DNA from: Moraxella sp. VT-16-12
GTDB lineage: Bacteria > Pseudomonadota > Gammaproteobacteria > Pseudomonadales > Moraxellaceae
NCBI RefSeq assembly: GCF_002224245.2
Contig: NZ_NKHK02000001.1
Coordinates: forward strand, 124,001-188,000
Length of the DNA stretch: 64,000 nucleotides
Reading direction: 5' to 3'
In this document: in pieces, positions 41,864 to 52,329 of the stretch
Layout: each line of letters starts with the position of its first letter
Position numbering within the stretch: position 1 is the first letter of the stretch
Position numbers and translations under genes: made by a program
The notes under the pieces: model-generated
Databases searched by the model: none
What the model saw: only the letters and a program-made list of their open reading frames with translations
What the model was told of the DNA's origin: nothing

Positions 41864-43246
41864 TTAAACATCTTCTTCTTTGTACTGGGGAACAGGTTTT
41901 TTAAAGCCTGCGGTCTTAATCCCGAGCCAAATAAAGCCAAGTGCTGCCCAGAACAAGCCTACTTTTAAGGTAACGCCATCAACTTCTAGCCACATCAAAA
42001 ACACACTGATAAAGCCAGCGATTGGCACGATGATGTAGTTAAAGACATCTTTGCCGTTTTTGACCAGTTTGTTGCGTAAAGCATAGTGAAACACCACCGA
42101 GATATTGACAAAACTAAACGCCGTCAATGCCCCAAAACTAATCAAATCTACCACACGTTCAAGGCTGATAAAGCCTGCGGTTAAAGCCACGCCACCAGCG
42201 ATTAAGATGTTGTTGACAGGGGTGAACAGTTTGGGGTGGATTTGTCCAAAGATTTTGTTGCTAATCACGCCATCACGACCCATCACATACATCAAACGAG
42301 ACACGCCTGCATGAGCTGAAATCCCTGACGCCATGACCGTAACAATGGCAAAGCCAAGTACCCACGCCTTAAAGATAGCACCACCAACGAGCATTAAGAT
42401 TTCTGGCTGAGTTTCGTCCACCGCTTCAAAATAAATGCTGGGGTCAGAAGGCAAATAAGTTTGCATAAAGTAGGTGCTGATGATAAATACCGCCCCTGCA
42501 ATCAATGTGGTCAAAATCATTGCCTTGGGTAGGGTGTTTTTGACGTCTTTGGTCTCTTCGGCAAGACTGGATAATGAGTCAAAACCAGTAAATGAAAAAC
42601 ACAAAATGGTCGCCCCTGTGATGAGTGCCCCCACTGAAGTCATGCTATTCCAAAACGGCTCTAAACTCCACAGCTCATAAGTGTCAGCCGCCAAAGTGCC
42701 AGCGGCATACGAGCCAGCTTGTAAGGCGTCAAAAATCATGTAGGTAAACACGCCAATGATGGCAAGCTGAATAAAGACAATCCAACTGTTAAAATACGCC
42801 ACCACTTTTGAGCCAAATAGGTTGATGATGGTCATCAAAGCGGTCAAGCCAATCACCCAGACCCAGTGATGTACGCTTGGGAATAAGGCTTCTAAATAAA
42901 TCACTGCTAAGATGATATTAACCATTGGTGAGAGTAGATAGTCAAGCCAACTTGACCAGCCAACCATAAAGCCCATAGAAGGGTTGATGGATTTTTGGGT
43001 GTAGGTATAAGCAGAGCCTGATGAGGGATAAGCTCTAATCATATGTCCGTAGCTGATAGAAGTCAGCAAAATGGCAACCAAGGCAAAAACATATGACATG
43101 GGCACATGACCGCCACTATCACGCGATACCATGCCAAAGGTATCAAGAAGCGTCATCGGCTGAATATAAGCCAAGCCAATAATGATGACGTGCCACAAAC
43201 CAAGATTACGTTGCAATTTGGCAACATTAGTAACAGGTGTACTCAA
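41864..43246 (-). CDS. APC-family amino acid/polyamine permease
   Basis: Twelve-segment inner-membrane transporter, 460 aa. The opening LWHVIIIGLAYIQPMTLLDTFG and the segment YPSSGSAYTYTQ are typical of APC permeases close to the putrescine importer PuuP; CFSFTGFDSLSSLAEET is the conserved helix 6 region. The start codon is TTG at 43246 with GGAG eight bases upstream. A palindrome abuts the -35 of a candidate promoter upstream. Substrate is not certain. Confidence 0.87.
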   Translation of the reverse strand: MSTPVTNVAKLQRNLGLWHVIIIGLAYIQPMTLLDTFGMVSRDSGGHVPMSYVFALVAILLTSISYGHMIRAYPSSGSAYTYTQKSINPSMGFMVGWSSWLDYLLSPMVNIILAVIYLEALFPSVHHWVWVIGLTALMTIINLFGSKVVAYFNSWIVFIQLAIIGVFTYMIFDALQAGSYAAGTLAADTYELWSLEPFWNSMTSVGALITGATILCFSFTGFDSLSSLAEETKDVKNTLPKAMILTTLIAGAVFIISTYFMQTYLPSDPSIYFEAVDETQPEILMLVGGAIFKAWVLGFAIVTVMASGISAHAGVSRLMYVMGRDGVISNKIFGQIHPKLFTPVNNILIAGGVALTAGFISLERVVDLISFGALTAFSFVNISVVFHYALRNKLVKNGKDVFNYIIVPIAGFISVFLMWLEVDGVTLKVGLFWAALGFIWLGIKTAGFKKPVPQYKEEDV

Positions 43247-43311
43247 CGTGAGTTCTCCAAAAGCGTGCGTAAACGCAAATTAAAGACAAAGGCGTTGGGG
43301 TGCTAATACTG

Positions 43312-43340
43312 TTATCAAACGTACTTTTGGCAGATTGCAA
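43312..43340 (-). promoter_or_regulatory. Candidate promoter of the APC permease
   Basis: On the minus strand TTGCAA, 17 bases, TGATAA, about 65 bases before the TTG start. Confidence 0.4.
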
Positions 43341-43356
43341 TTAGCATGCGTGCTAA
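43341..43356. promoter_or_regulatory. Palindrome TTAGCATGCGTGCTAA next to the permease -35
   Basis: Perfect six-base arms TTAGCA and TGCTAA around TGCG. It directly abuts the candidate -35 on its upstream side, a common place for a regulator site. Confidence 0.4.
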
Positions 43357-43528
43357 AAATCTGTTAGCGGGCGTGTTTGAGATTTGATTAAGCTATCAAC
43401 TCCGTGGATTTTTATGCTTGAAAAAATGCGAATTTTACCCCAAAATTTATCACTTGTCAGCCACTTTCAGACAAAAACTTTTCACGTTCAGTAACAATTT
43501 TGTAAAGTTGTTTAAAATACACACAAAT

Positions 43529-43562
43529 CATTTGCCATCAAAGTCGATGATATGTGCAAATG
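43529..43562 (-). terminator. Hairpin after the pteridine-reductase-like gene
   Basis: CATTTGC and GCAAATG form the outer stem, with CATC/GATG inside and a bulge on one side. On the minus strand a T-rich but not uninterrupted tract follows, so termination is likely but not certain. Confidence 0.5.
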
Positions 43563-43570
43563 GTTTATTT

Positions 43571-44359
43571 TTATCCGCCTTTTAAGGTCAAGCTACGCCC
43601 ACCATCTACTGCCAAAACTTGCCCTGTGATGTAAGGAGCATTTGCCAAAAACAGCACCGTTTCGGCGATGTCTTGGGGTGTGCCAATTTTGGCAAGCGGC
43701 ACAGATGCCATCAGGTGGGCTTTGGTGCTGTCGTTAAGCTGGCTGTTTTGGTTGTCATCAGGAAAAATATTTACCCCCGGAGAGACGCCATTGACACGAA
43801 TGCTTGGGGCAAACTCCAACGCCAAAGACTGCACCATTGCCAGATGTGCCGACTTTGCCATGTTATAAATTGGATAGCCCAAAAACGGCTTATCACGAGC
43901 GTGAATGTCAAGCAGGCTCACAATCGCCCCATGTCTTTTGGCAAGTTCATCATAAAAGGCTTGACTTAAAAATAGTGGAGCTTTGGCATTGGTCAAAAAC
44001 AAATCATCCCATGCTTTTTGCAGGTCATCAAAATCTTGTCCCAAATCCGTGGGATAAAAACTGGACGCATTGTGTATGAGTGTGTCAATCCGCCCAAATA
44101 GGCTTAGGGCAGTGTCTTTAAATGCTTTAAGGCTTTGTTTGTCATTGACCACCGCTAAGCTCGCGTGTAGGGTTTTGGCGGAATTTGGGCGAATGGCATT
44201 TAAGGTTTGTGCCAGATGATGAGCGTCTGTTTGGCTGTGATGATAATGGATAATCACATCGAAGCCTTGGGTGTGGAAAGTTTCGGTGATTGCCCGTCCG
44301 ATACGCTTTGCCCCACCTGTAATCAGGGCGACTTTGCGTGCCAAAATGTTGTTATGCAT
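43571..44359 (-). CDS. Short-chain dehydrogenase, pteridine reductase type (FolM-like)
   Basis: 262-aa NADPH-dependent SDR. The cofactor loop TGGAKRIGRAI has the Arg typical of pteridine reductases (TGxxxRxG), followed by LIHNASSF and the catalytic Tyr-Lys in YNMAKSAH; RVNGVSPGVN and the ending AVDGGRSL are also typical. Likely reduces dihydropterins or dihydrofolate. The start overlaps the end of cca by eight bases, so they are probably cotranscribed. Confidence 0.83.
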   Translation of the reverse strand: MHNNILARKVALITGGAKRIGRAITETFHTQGFDVIIHYHHSQTDAHHLAQTLNAIRPNSAKTLHASLAVVNDKQSLKAFKDTALSLFGRIDTLIHNASSFYPTDLGQDFDDLQKAWDDLFLTNAKAPLFLSQAFYDELAKRHGAIVSLLDIHARDKPFLGYPIYNMAKSAHLAMVQSLALEFAPSIRVNGVSPGVNIFPDDNQNSQLNDSTKAHLMASVPLAKIGTPQDIAETVLFLANAPYITGQVLAVDGGRSLTLKGG

Positions 44360-45506
44360 GAAAGGTCTCGCTAAGTAAGTCGCTTAAATTATCTAGCCTA
44401 AGCCGTGTTAATTCATCACCAATGTGTTTGCCTATTAAGGTTTTATCAATCATGTCCATACCAACAGATTGGTAGCTTTTGATGGCATTTTGGAGAAAGT
44501 TTGTGTTGATGGGTTTGCCAGTTGCGATTTGTACGGCTTTTATCAGCTCAAACAGCGTTTTAGCGTCTTTGTGGGCTTTGGTATGCTCAATGAGAGTCAG
44601 CAGGTTTTTGGCACAGATGTTATCTAAATGCACCAAATCATCATAATGACTGATAAATAAACTGGCAAACTGTGTGATGGCTTTTGGGGTCAATAACTGC
44701 TGGCAGGTGTCAGATAATCGCTCTTGGGCATTGGGCTTGTGAATAAAGGCTTGTGTCAATAAGGCAAATTTGACCGACAGACTGTGCTGATAAGACTGTC
44801 TGAGGCTTAAAAATGTGTGTTGTCTTAGAGCGTGGTCTTGCCAAGCGTCGTTTAAGGATGGCAATATTTGTTTTAAAATATCAAGCTCAAATAACAGCTC
44901 AAAATAGGCAAAGCCTTGCGGATAATCAAGGGCTTTGACACTTTCAGCCCAAATGCGTTCACGGCTTAGGCAGGACAGCTCACCAGATGTGGCGATGTGT
45001 TTCATCAGTGTTTTGGTATCATCGTGTACCTTAAACCCAAGCTCAAACAGCCGAGCATAAAAACGAGCCACCCGAAGCACACGCAAAGGGTCTTCGGCAA
45101 AGGCATCAGAAACGTGGCGTAACAGTTTGTTGTCTAGGTCGTGTTGTCCGCCATAAGGGTCAATCACTTCGCCTGTGATGGGGGTGTCATCAAAAAGTCC
45201 TGCCACTTGGATTGCCATGGCATTGATGGTCAAATCTCGCCGTGCTAAGTCGTCTTCTAAGCTGACATTGTCGGTGCTGATGGCAAAGCCTTTGTAGCCC
45301 TGTCCGCTTTTGCGTTCGGTGCGTGCTAGAGCGTATTCGTGATGTGTGTTTGGGTGTAAAAACACAGGAAAGTCAGCACCTACTTGGCTAAATCCTTGAC
45401 TTAGTAAGTCAAAAGCACTTGCTCCAACCACCACAAAATCTTTGTCATAGATGGGTTTTTTTAATAAGCCATCTCGCACCGCTCCGCCCACCAAATAAAC
45501 ATTCAT
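44352..45506 (-). CDS. cca: CCA-adding tRNA nucleotidyltransferase
   Basis: Adds or repairs the 3' CCA of tRNAs. Class II nucleotidyltransferase motifs: VYLVGGAVRDGLL, the metal Asp pair in YDKDFVVVG, RRDLTINAMA, DPYGGQHDL and the RVLRVARFYARL helix. I start at ATG 45506 (384 aa, MNVYLVGG), since the family begins right there; the longest frame from 45620 includes the maeB terminator. The C-terminal region is present but I do not see a clear HD motif. Confidence 0.93.
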   Translation of the reverse strand: MNVYLVGGAVRDGLLKKPIYDKDFVVVGASAFDLLSQGFSQVGADFPVFLHPNTHHEYALARTERKSGQGYKGFAISTDNVSLEDDLARRDLTINAMAIQVAGLFDDTPITGEVIDPYGGQHDLDNKLLRHVSDAFAEDPLRVLRVARFYARLFELGFKVHDDTKTLMKHIATSGELSCLSRERIWAESVKALDYPQGFAYFELLFELDILKQILPSLNDAWQDHALRQHTFLSLRQSYQHSLSVKFALLTQAFIHKPNAQERLSDTCQQLLTPKAITQFASLFISHYDDLVHLDNICAKNLLTLIEHTKAHKDAKTLFELIKAVQIATGKPINTNFLQNAIKSYQSVGMDMIDKTLIGKHIGDELTRLRLDNLSDLLSETFHA

Positions 45507-45559
45507 GGCGTTTTTTCCGTTTGATTTTTTTTGGCATTGTAGCCTAAATTTGGTAATAA

Positions 45560-45587
45560 AAAAAGCACCCAATGAGAGTGCCTTTTG
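45560..45587 (-). terminator. Terminator after maeB
   Basis: On the minus strand AAAAGGCAC and GTGCTTTT pair with one bulge and run into T. It lies between maeB and cca. Confidence 0.65.
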
Positions 45588-45597
45588 TTGGTAATGC

Positions 45598-47931
45598 TTA
45601 TTTTGCCATGTCCTGAGCATCTGATACGGTCAGGGCGGTCATATTGACAATACGCCGAGCGGTTGCCGATGATGTCAAAATATGAGCAGGTTTGTCCGCA
45701 CCTAGTAAGATAGGTCCTAAGGCTGCTGAACCTGTGGCGGTTTTGAGTAGGTTAAAGGCGATGTTGGCAGCATCAAGCGTTGGTAAAATCAGCAAGTTTG
45801 CTGAGCCTTTTAGGGTGCTAAATGAGTAGTTTTGTCCACGCAAACGCTCATCTAGGGCAATGTCGCCATGCATTTCACCATCAAACTCAAAATCCACTTT
45901 CATGTCAGTTAAGATGTCATGAACTTGACGCATTTTGACCGCAGATGCACGGTCTGATGTGCCAAAGTTGGAATGTGAGAGCAGAGCAACTTTTGGTGTG
46001 ATGCCAAAACGGCGAACGGTTTGGGCAGCCAAAATGGTCAGCTCAGCAAGCTCTTCGGCACTTGGGTCTTCGTTGATGTAGGTATCAGCGATAAATAAGT
46101 TGCGGTTTTGCATGAGTACTGCACTCATGGCATAGAAATTGTTGGTGTTGTCTTTTTTGCCAATGACCTGATTTAGGTATTTTAAATGCAGATGATAAAA
46201 ACCAAATGTACCGCAGATTAAGCCATCAGCGTCGCCAAGTTCCACCATCAAAGATGCAATGAGCGTGGTTTTGCGGCGAACATCACGGCGGGCCAATTCA
46301 GGGCTGACCCCATTTCTTTGATTTTCTTTGTAATAATGCTCGCAGTAACGTTCGTAGTGGGGGTTGTTGTTAGGGTCAATGATGGTGATGTTTTCGCCAT
46401 CAGTTAAGCGTAACCCTAGGTTTTGGATTTCTTGATTGATGATGTTGGGGCGACCCACCAAAATCGGCTTGGCGATTTTTTCGTCCACCACCACTTGTAC
46501 AGCACGCAAGACATTTAGGTCTTCACCTTCGGCATAAACCACACGTTTGGGGTTGAGTTTTGCCTTATTAAAGACAGGTTTCATCGCTAGGGCGGTGTTG
46601 TAGATAAACTCAGAAAGTTTCTGGCGATATGCCCCAAAGTCTGCAATGGGCAGTGTTGCCACGCCTGTATCCATCGCTGCCTTGGCAACGGCAGGGGCGA
46701 TTTCTAGGATAAGATTTGGCTCTAAGGGACCAGGGATAAGATATTCACGCCCAAAGGATTTGGCGGATTTGCCATCAGGACCAATTTCGCTAGATTCGTG
46801 GTGTGCCATGGCGGCGATGGCGTGGACGCAGGCAAGTTTCATCTCTTCATTAACAACGGTCGCCCCCACGTCTAATGCACCACGGAAAATGTAAGGGAAG
46901 CACAAAGCGTTATTGACTTGGTTGGGGTAATCTGAGCGGCCTGTCGCCATAATCACATCAGAACGCACTGCATGAGCAAGCTCAGGCATAATCTCAGGGG
47001 TGGGGTTGGCTAGGGCAAAGATGATGGGGTCTTTTGCCATGGAGCGTACCATGTCTTGACTGACCACATCTGGACCTGACAGGCCCAAAAATACGTCCGC
47101 ACCCACCATCACTTCTGCCAAGGTAGTTTTATCAGTATCACGAGCAAAGCGAGCTTTGGTTTCGTCCAGATTATCACGGCTAGTGGTAATTACACCTTTT
47201 GAATCAAGCACATAGATATTTTCTTTGCGTACGCCAAGTGCGACCGCCAAATCAAGACAGCTAATAGCCGCCGCCCCAGCCCCAGAGCAAACTAAGGTGA
47301 TGTCGCTGATGTTTTTGCCGTTTAGCTGTAAGGCATTAAGTAGTGCCGCAGCCGAGATAATCGCCGTGCCATGTTGGTCATCATGAAACACAGGAATGTT
47401 CATGCGTTTACGCAGTTCACGCTCAATATAAAAACATTCAGGGGCTTTGATGTCTTCTAGGTTAATCCCACCAAAGGTTGGCTCCAAACTTGCCACGGTA
47501 TCAATGAATTTATCAGGGTCAAGCTCATTAATCTCAATATCAAACACGTCAATGCCAGCAAACTTTTTAAAAAGCACGCCTTTACCTTCCATTACAGGTT
47601 TGGATGCCAAAGCTCCAATATGACCCAAACCCAAAACGGCTGTACCATTGGTAATCACGCCCACAAGGTTGGAGCGAGCGGTGTATTTGGCGGCAAGTTG
47701 TGGGTTTTTTTCAATCTCTAAACAGGGAACTGCCACACCGGGGGAGTAAGCCAGTGCTAAATCACGTTGGTTGGCGATTTGTTTGGTGGGGGTAACGGAG
47801 ATTTTGCCGGGGCGGGGGTGTTCGTGGTAGTGTAGGGCGTTTTGTTCAAATTGTAGTCGTTGTGCATCACTGTCTGACACACAAGTAATGTCTTGGGTTT
47901 TATCTTGTGTGGGGGTGTTTTGTTGAGTCAT
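45598..47931 (-). CDS. maeB: NADP-dependent malic enzyme with phosphotransacetylase-like domain
   Basis: Oxidatively decarboxylates malate to pyruvate with NADPH formation. Residues about 20-430 form the malic enzyme: the Tyr/Lys region [36 protein letters not shown], the metal site [11 protein letters not shown] and the NADP fold [17 protein letters not shown]. Residues about 450-777 are a phosphotransacetylase-like domain that in this family is regulatory. Length 777 aa from ATG 47931, chosen for GGA seven bases upstream; a GTG/ATG at 47949 is the longer option. Confidence 0.95.
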   Translation of the reverse strand: MTQQNTPTQDKTQDITCVSDSDAQRLQFEQNALHYHEHPRPGKISVTPTKQIANQRDLALAYSPGVAVPCLEIEKNPQLAAKYTARSNLVGVITNGTAVLGLGHIGALASKPVMEGKGVLFKKFAGIDVFDIEINELDPDKFIDTVASLEPTFGGINLEDIKAPECFYIERELRKRMNIPVFHDDQHGTAIISAAALLNALQLNGKNISDITLVCSGAGAAAISCLDLAVALGVRKENIYVLDSKGVITTSRDNLDETKARFARDTDKTTLAEVMVGADVFLGLSGPDVVSQDMVRSMAKDPIIFALANPTPEIMPELAHAVRSDVIMATGRSDYPNQVNNALCFPYIFRGALDVGATVVNEEMKLACVHAIAAMAHHESSEIGPDGKSAKSFGREYLIPGPLEPNLILEIAPAVAKAAMDTGVATLPIADFGAYRQKLSEFIYNTALAMKPVFNKAKLNPKRVVYAEGEDLNVLRAVQVVVDEKIAKPILVGRPNIINQEIQNLGLRLTDGENITIIDPNNNPHYERYCEHYYKENQRNGVSPELARRDVRRKTTLIASLMVELGDADGLICGTFGFYHLHLKYLNQVIGKKDNTNNFYAMSAVLMQNRNLFIADTYINEDPSAEELAELTILAAQTVRRFGITPKVALLSHSNFGTSDRASAVKMRQVHDILTDMKVDFEFDGEMHGDIALDERLRGQNYSFSTLKGSANLLILPTLDAANIAFNLLKTATGSAALGPILLGADKPAHILTSSATARRIVNMTALTVSDAQDMAK

Positions 47932-48084
47932 ATTTTTTCCAGTAATCATGAAAAAGAGAATTAAAGCGATGTTATTTTAGCATGATTTTGGGGGTGTTGC
48001 TAGGATTTGTTGGCATGAAAACCCCTTCCATCTAAGGCTGATTTTGGGTGGGTATTTTGGTGGTGTGGTGAAGTTTTATGAATA

Positions 48085-48112
48085 AAAAAGAGCGAAAAAC
48101 ATCGCTCTTTTT
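48085..48112 (-). terminator. Terminator after argG
   Basis: AAAAAGAGCGA and TCGCTCTTTTT pair around AAAACA-type loop; a T run follows on the minus strand. Confidence 0.85.
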
Positions 48113-48118
48113 GTTGGT

Positions 48119-49483
<1,365 letters not shown>

Positions 49484-49620
49484 TTATAGCATTTTTGGGT
49501 AAATTTAGGCACAAAAAATTGTGATTTTGATAAAATTTATAAAAAATAGGCGAAAAACCCCAAAAAATTTGCTAAACTAGTAAAATTTAAAATAGTGAAC
49601 ATTTTTAAATGTGATACCTT

Positions 49621-50115
49621 ATGAGTATTCGTCTTATTGTAGATACGACCACGCAGACACTTTGTGTGTTAGATAATGACACCATCATTGCTAATTTTAG
49701 CATTTCCACCGCCAAAAATGGCACAGGACAACTGGCTGATACAGGATGTACACCACTTGGCAAGCACATCATCGCCCAAAAAATCGGTGGGGCATATCCC
49801 ATCAATGCGGTGTTTGTAGGGCGTCAGTTTACAGGTGAGATTTATGATGTGGCATTGGGGCAAAGCCATCCTGACAGAGATTGGATTTTAAGTAGAATCT
49901 TGTGGCTTAAAGGCACAGAATATGGGCATAATCTTTGTAAGACCGCAGATGGCAAAAGCTGTGATACTTACGCACGTTATATTTATATTCATGGCACGCC
50001 TGACAGTGAGCCGATGGGCGTGCCATTGTCGCATGGCTGTGTGCGTATGCGTAACGAAGATGTGGTGTGGCTGTACGAGCAAGTGGATATCGGAACAAGT
50101 GTAGAGATTATTTGA
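49621..50115 (+). CDS. YkuD-domain L,D-transpeptidase/carboxypeptidase without signal peptide (ElsL-like)
   Basis: 164-aa protein that is essentially one YkuD domain. The catalytic motif is LSHGCVRMRNEDVVWL with the Cys nucleophile; the upstream His lies in YIYIHGTPDSEPMG. No signal peptide or lipobox precedes the fold (MSIRLIVDTTTQTLCVLDND), so it should be cytoplasmic. That fits ElsL (formerly LdtK) of Acinetobacter, a cytoplasmic L,D-carboxypeptidase in cell-wall recycling, better than a periplasmic cross-linker. The stop overlaps the next ATG by one base (TGATG). Confidence 0.83.
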   Translation: MSIRLIVDTTTQTLCVLDNDTIIANFSISTAKNGTGQLADTGCTPLGKHIIAQKIGGAYPINAVFVGRQFTGEIYDVALGQSHPDRDWILSRILWLKGTEYGHNLCKTADGKSCDTYARYIYIHGTPDSEPMGVPLSHGCVRMRNEDVVWLYEQVDIGTSVEII

Positions 50116-50453
50116 TGATAAAAACATATAAATATGTCATGGCAGCAGTTGGCGTGCTAAGTTTGGTGGCATGTCAAGCCACGCCTAATGTCGCCAAGCC
50201 TGATGATAAAGCTCGGACGTTGGCACAGGCACAATCGTCTGTGTTGATTATTTATTTTGAAAAAGATAAAAAACCTTTATTGATGAATGCCATTGCCAAA
50301 CGCTCAGATAAAATGGCTTATGATTATAAAAATTTGCATGCAGTGGCAATCACCACCCAAGACGCTATTGATGATGCCATCAATTTTTATCAGCAGATTG
50401 AAGGTGTTTTACAGGTTAATCCTAATGAAATCATGCAATTACATACTGAGTGA
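50115..50453 (+). CDS. Small lipoprotein, unknown function
   Basis: 112-aa protein: signal peptide with lipobox LVAC (Cys20), then a polar domain (about 35-112) with VLIIYFEKDKKPLL and AITTQDAIDDAINFYQQIEG. No known family recognised. I use ATG 50115, which overlaps the upstream stop; the longest frame begins at 50067 inside the upstream gene. Coupling to the YkuD gene suggests an envelope-related role, which is only inference. Confidence 0.72.
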   Translation: MIKTYKYVMAAVGVLSLVACQATPNVAKPDDKARTLAQAQSSVLIIYFEKDKKPLLMNAIAKRSDKMAYDYKNLHAVAITTQDAIDDAINFYQQIEGVLQVNPNEIMQLHTE

Positions 50454-50456
50454 GTT

Positions 50457-51425
50457 ATGAATTTACAAAAAGTAGATTTAAATTTGTTGGTGTATTTAGA
50501 TGTATTATTGCGTGAAAAAAACGTTACGCGTGCCGCCGAGCAGTTAGACATTACCCAGCCTGCCATGAGCAATATTTTGCGTCGGTTGCGGGCGTTATTT
50601 AATGACCCACTATTGGTGCGTTCATCAGAAGGCATGACACCCACCGAGCGAGCCACCGAATTACAACCACGCATTCGTGAGATACTCTCAGATGTTGGTA
50701 CACTGTTAGAGCCACGCACCGAATTTCGCCCTTATAGCACTTCACGGGTGTTTCGTATCATGACCAGCGACTATGCCGAAGCCACCCTTGTGCCACGACT
50801 GGTCAAGGCGTTGCGTAGCGAAGCCCCAAATGTCGTGCTAGATTTTTTAACACCATCTGATGTGTCGTATCGTGATATGGAGCAGGGACGTGTGGATTTG
50901 GCGATTAACCGCTTTAATGAAATTCCCCAAAGTTTTCATCAGGTGTTGGTGTGGCGTGATACATTTAGCTGTTTGTTGTCCGCTCAAAGCCCCTATTTGC
51001 ACCGTTTTAACCTAAAAAACTATCTAAAAGCCCAGCATGTTTGGGTGTCCAAAACAGGTATGGGCGTGGGTTTTGGGGTCAATCCTGAACGCTCAGGTGG
51101 TCTTGGCTCTATTGACCAAGCCTTACAAAGATTGGGGCAAAAACGTCAAATCAGCGTGTTTACTCGTCATTATCAAATGCCTGCTATGCTTGCCGCCAAC
51201 AAAGATTTGATTGCCACCTTGCCAACACGAGTTGCCAAGCTGCAAGCCAGTAATGACTCAAAAATCGTGGTCAAAGAACCGCCATTTTTTATTCCAGAAT
51301 TTGAGCTGACGATGGCATGGTCGCCCCTGTTGCAACACCACCCCGCTCACAAATGGCTACGTCAGCTTATCATTCATGTGGCACGTCAAATCATGGCGGA
51401 AGAAGCCCAAGCGTTGCCAACATAA
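50457..51425 (+). CDS. LysR-family transcriptional regulator
   Basis: 322-aa regulator. Winged helix-turn-helix at about residues 7-65 (DLNLLVYLDVLLREKNVTRA, AEQLDITQPAMSNILRRLR), then a two-lobe effector domain (about 90-310). The DNA-binding end resembles the NodD/LeuO-like group (KVDLNLLVYLDVLL). Effector and targets are unknown. It starts 3 bases after the lipoprotein stop, so it may be part of the same transcript, and is followed by another lipoprotein gene. Confidence 0.9.
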   Translation: MNLQKVDLNLLVYLDVLLREKNVTRAAEQLDITQPAMSNILRRLRALFNDPLLVRSSEGMTPTERATELQPRIREILSDVGTLLEPRTEFRPYSTSRVFRIMTSDYAEATLVPRLVKALRSEAPNVVLDFLTPSDVSYRDMEQGRVDLAINRFNEIPQSFHQVLVWRDTFSCLLSAQSPYLHRFNLKNYLKAQHVWVSKTGMGVGFGVNPERSGGLGSIDQALQRLGQKRQISVFTRHYQMPAMLAANKDLIATLPTRVAKLQASNDSKIVVKEPPFFIPEFELTMAWSPLLQHHPAHKWLRQLIIHVARQIMAEEAQALPT

Positions 51426-51435
51426 GGAGTGTGTG

Positions 51436-52167
51436 ATGAAACTATGGACGTATGTTGGGCTAATCACTGCCAGTCTTTTGACGGCGTGCAGTCAGCCAAC
51501 CACCATCACCCCAACGGTCAGCTCTGACGAAGCTGCCACTAATGCCAACCAAAATGGCACCCAAAACATCAACATCAAGGTGGATTTGCCAATTTATTTA
51601 AAAGGTGTGCCAAGTTTGCTACACCCTGTGGTGGTGTCATCGTTGGACAAATATGTGGACAAGTCGTTTTCTGGCGATAAACTGTCATCATATGTTGAGG
51701 TAGGGCGTGATACTTTGTTAGGGCAGATGTTTAATGTGGTGTTTGAAGAGCTGCAGACAGGACGCACCAAGCCGCTATTTGCCACCAACAATCAGCTCAT
51801 TTATCAGGCACATTATCTGATGTATCCCCCACAAACCGAAGATGGCAAACCAGAGCCTGATGTCAAATACTATCACCACTTTATTTATCAAGTCCAAGAA
51901 AACCTAAGCCAAGCCAACAAAGCAGACAACTTATCACTGTACATCAGTGATGATAAGGGCGATGGGCTAAAAAAGTTGCACCCTGATGGTGAGTATGTGC
52001 TAGAAACCCGCTGGATAGCAGACAAAGAGCGGTATTATTTTATCACCAAATCAGACAGCAACGGCGATGGTAAAATCACCTTGGCGGACAAATCCCATAA
52101 TTATTATGTGGATTTTAAGGACGTGGCAAATCCTGTGGTCAAGCCTTATGATTTTATGCTCAAATAA
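51436..52167 (+). CDS. Lipoprotein with an EF-hand-like calcium loop
   Basis: 243-aa lipoprotein: lipobox LTAC (Cys18), a Thr/Asn-rich linker, then a domain I do not recognise. Near residue 215 the segment DSNGDGKITLAD fits the DxNxDGxIxxxD calcium loop of EF-hand or dockerin type, as a single copy. ATG 51436 has AAGGAG upstream; the longest frame from 51376 overlaps the LysR gene. Calcium binding is inferred only. Confidence 0.75.
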   Translation: MKLWTYVGLITASLLTACSQPTTITPTVSSDEAATNANQNGTQNINIKVDLPIYLKGVPSLLHPVVVSSLDKYVDKSFSGDKLSSYVEVGRDTLLGQMFNVVFEELQTGRTKPLFATNNQLIYQAHYLMYPPQTEDGKPEPDVKYYHHFIYQVQENLSQANKADNLSLYISDDKGDGLKKLHPDGEYVLETRWIADKERYYFITKSDSNGDGKITLADKSHNYYVDFKDVANPVVKPYDFMLK

Positions 52168-52268
52168 CCCTTGTGCCACTTGTAAATCAGCCATAAGCCA
52201 ACATGTGTCGCTGTCAGACAAAGTTTGATGGCAACGTTGGTCAATCGTGGCTATTTAAGACATGACTA

Positions 52269-52302
52269 TTTAAGATAAGACGCTTCGTGTTAAAATAACA
52301 CA
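52269..52302 (+). promoter_or_regulatory. Candidate mnmG promoter with -10 inside a palindrome
   Basis: TTTAAG at 52269-52274, 16 bases, TAAAAT at 52291-52296. The -10 lies inside the perfect palindrome GTGTTAAAATAACAC (52287-52301), and CTATTTAAGA occurs twice just upstream (52251, 52266; 15-base period). Confidence 0.4.
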
Positions 52303-52329
52303 TTTGCGACAGTATATTTTGAGAACATT

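Larger units (their letters stand above)
43247..43570. other. 324-base intergenic region: permease promoter region and terminator
   Basis: No convincing coding frame. It holds a candidate promoter for the permease, a palindrome next to it, an A/T-rich middle with no feature I can name, and a hairpin near 43529-43562 after the reductase gene. Confidence 0.6.

Noticed and set aside
43106-43306. Small + strand frame across the permease start
   Set aside because: Overlaps the 5' end of the permease gene on the opposite strand and shows no start signal or known domain.
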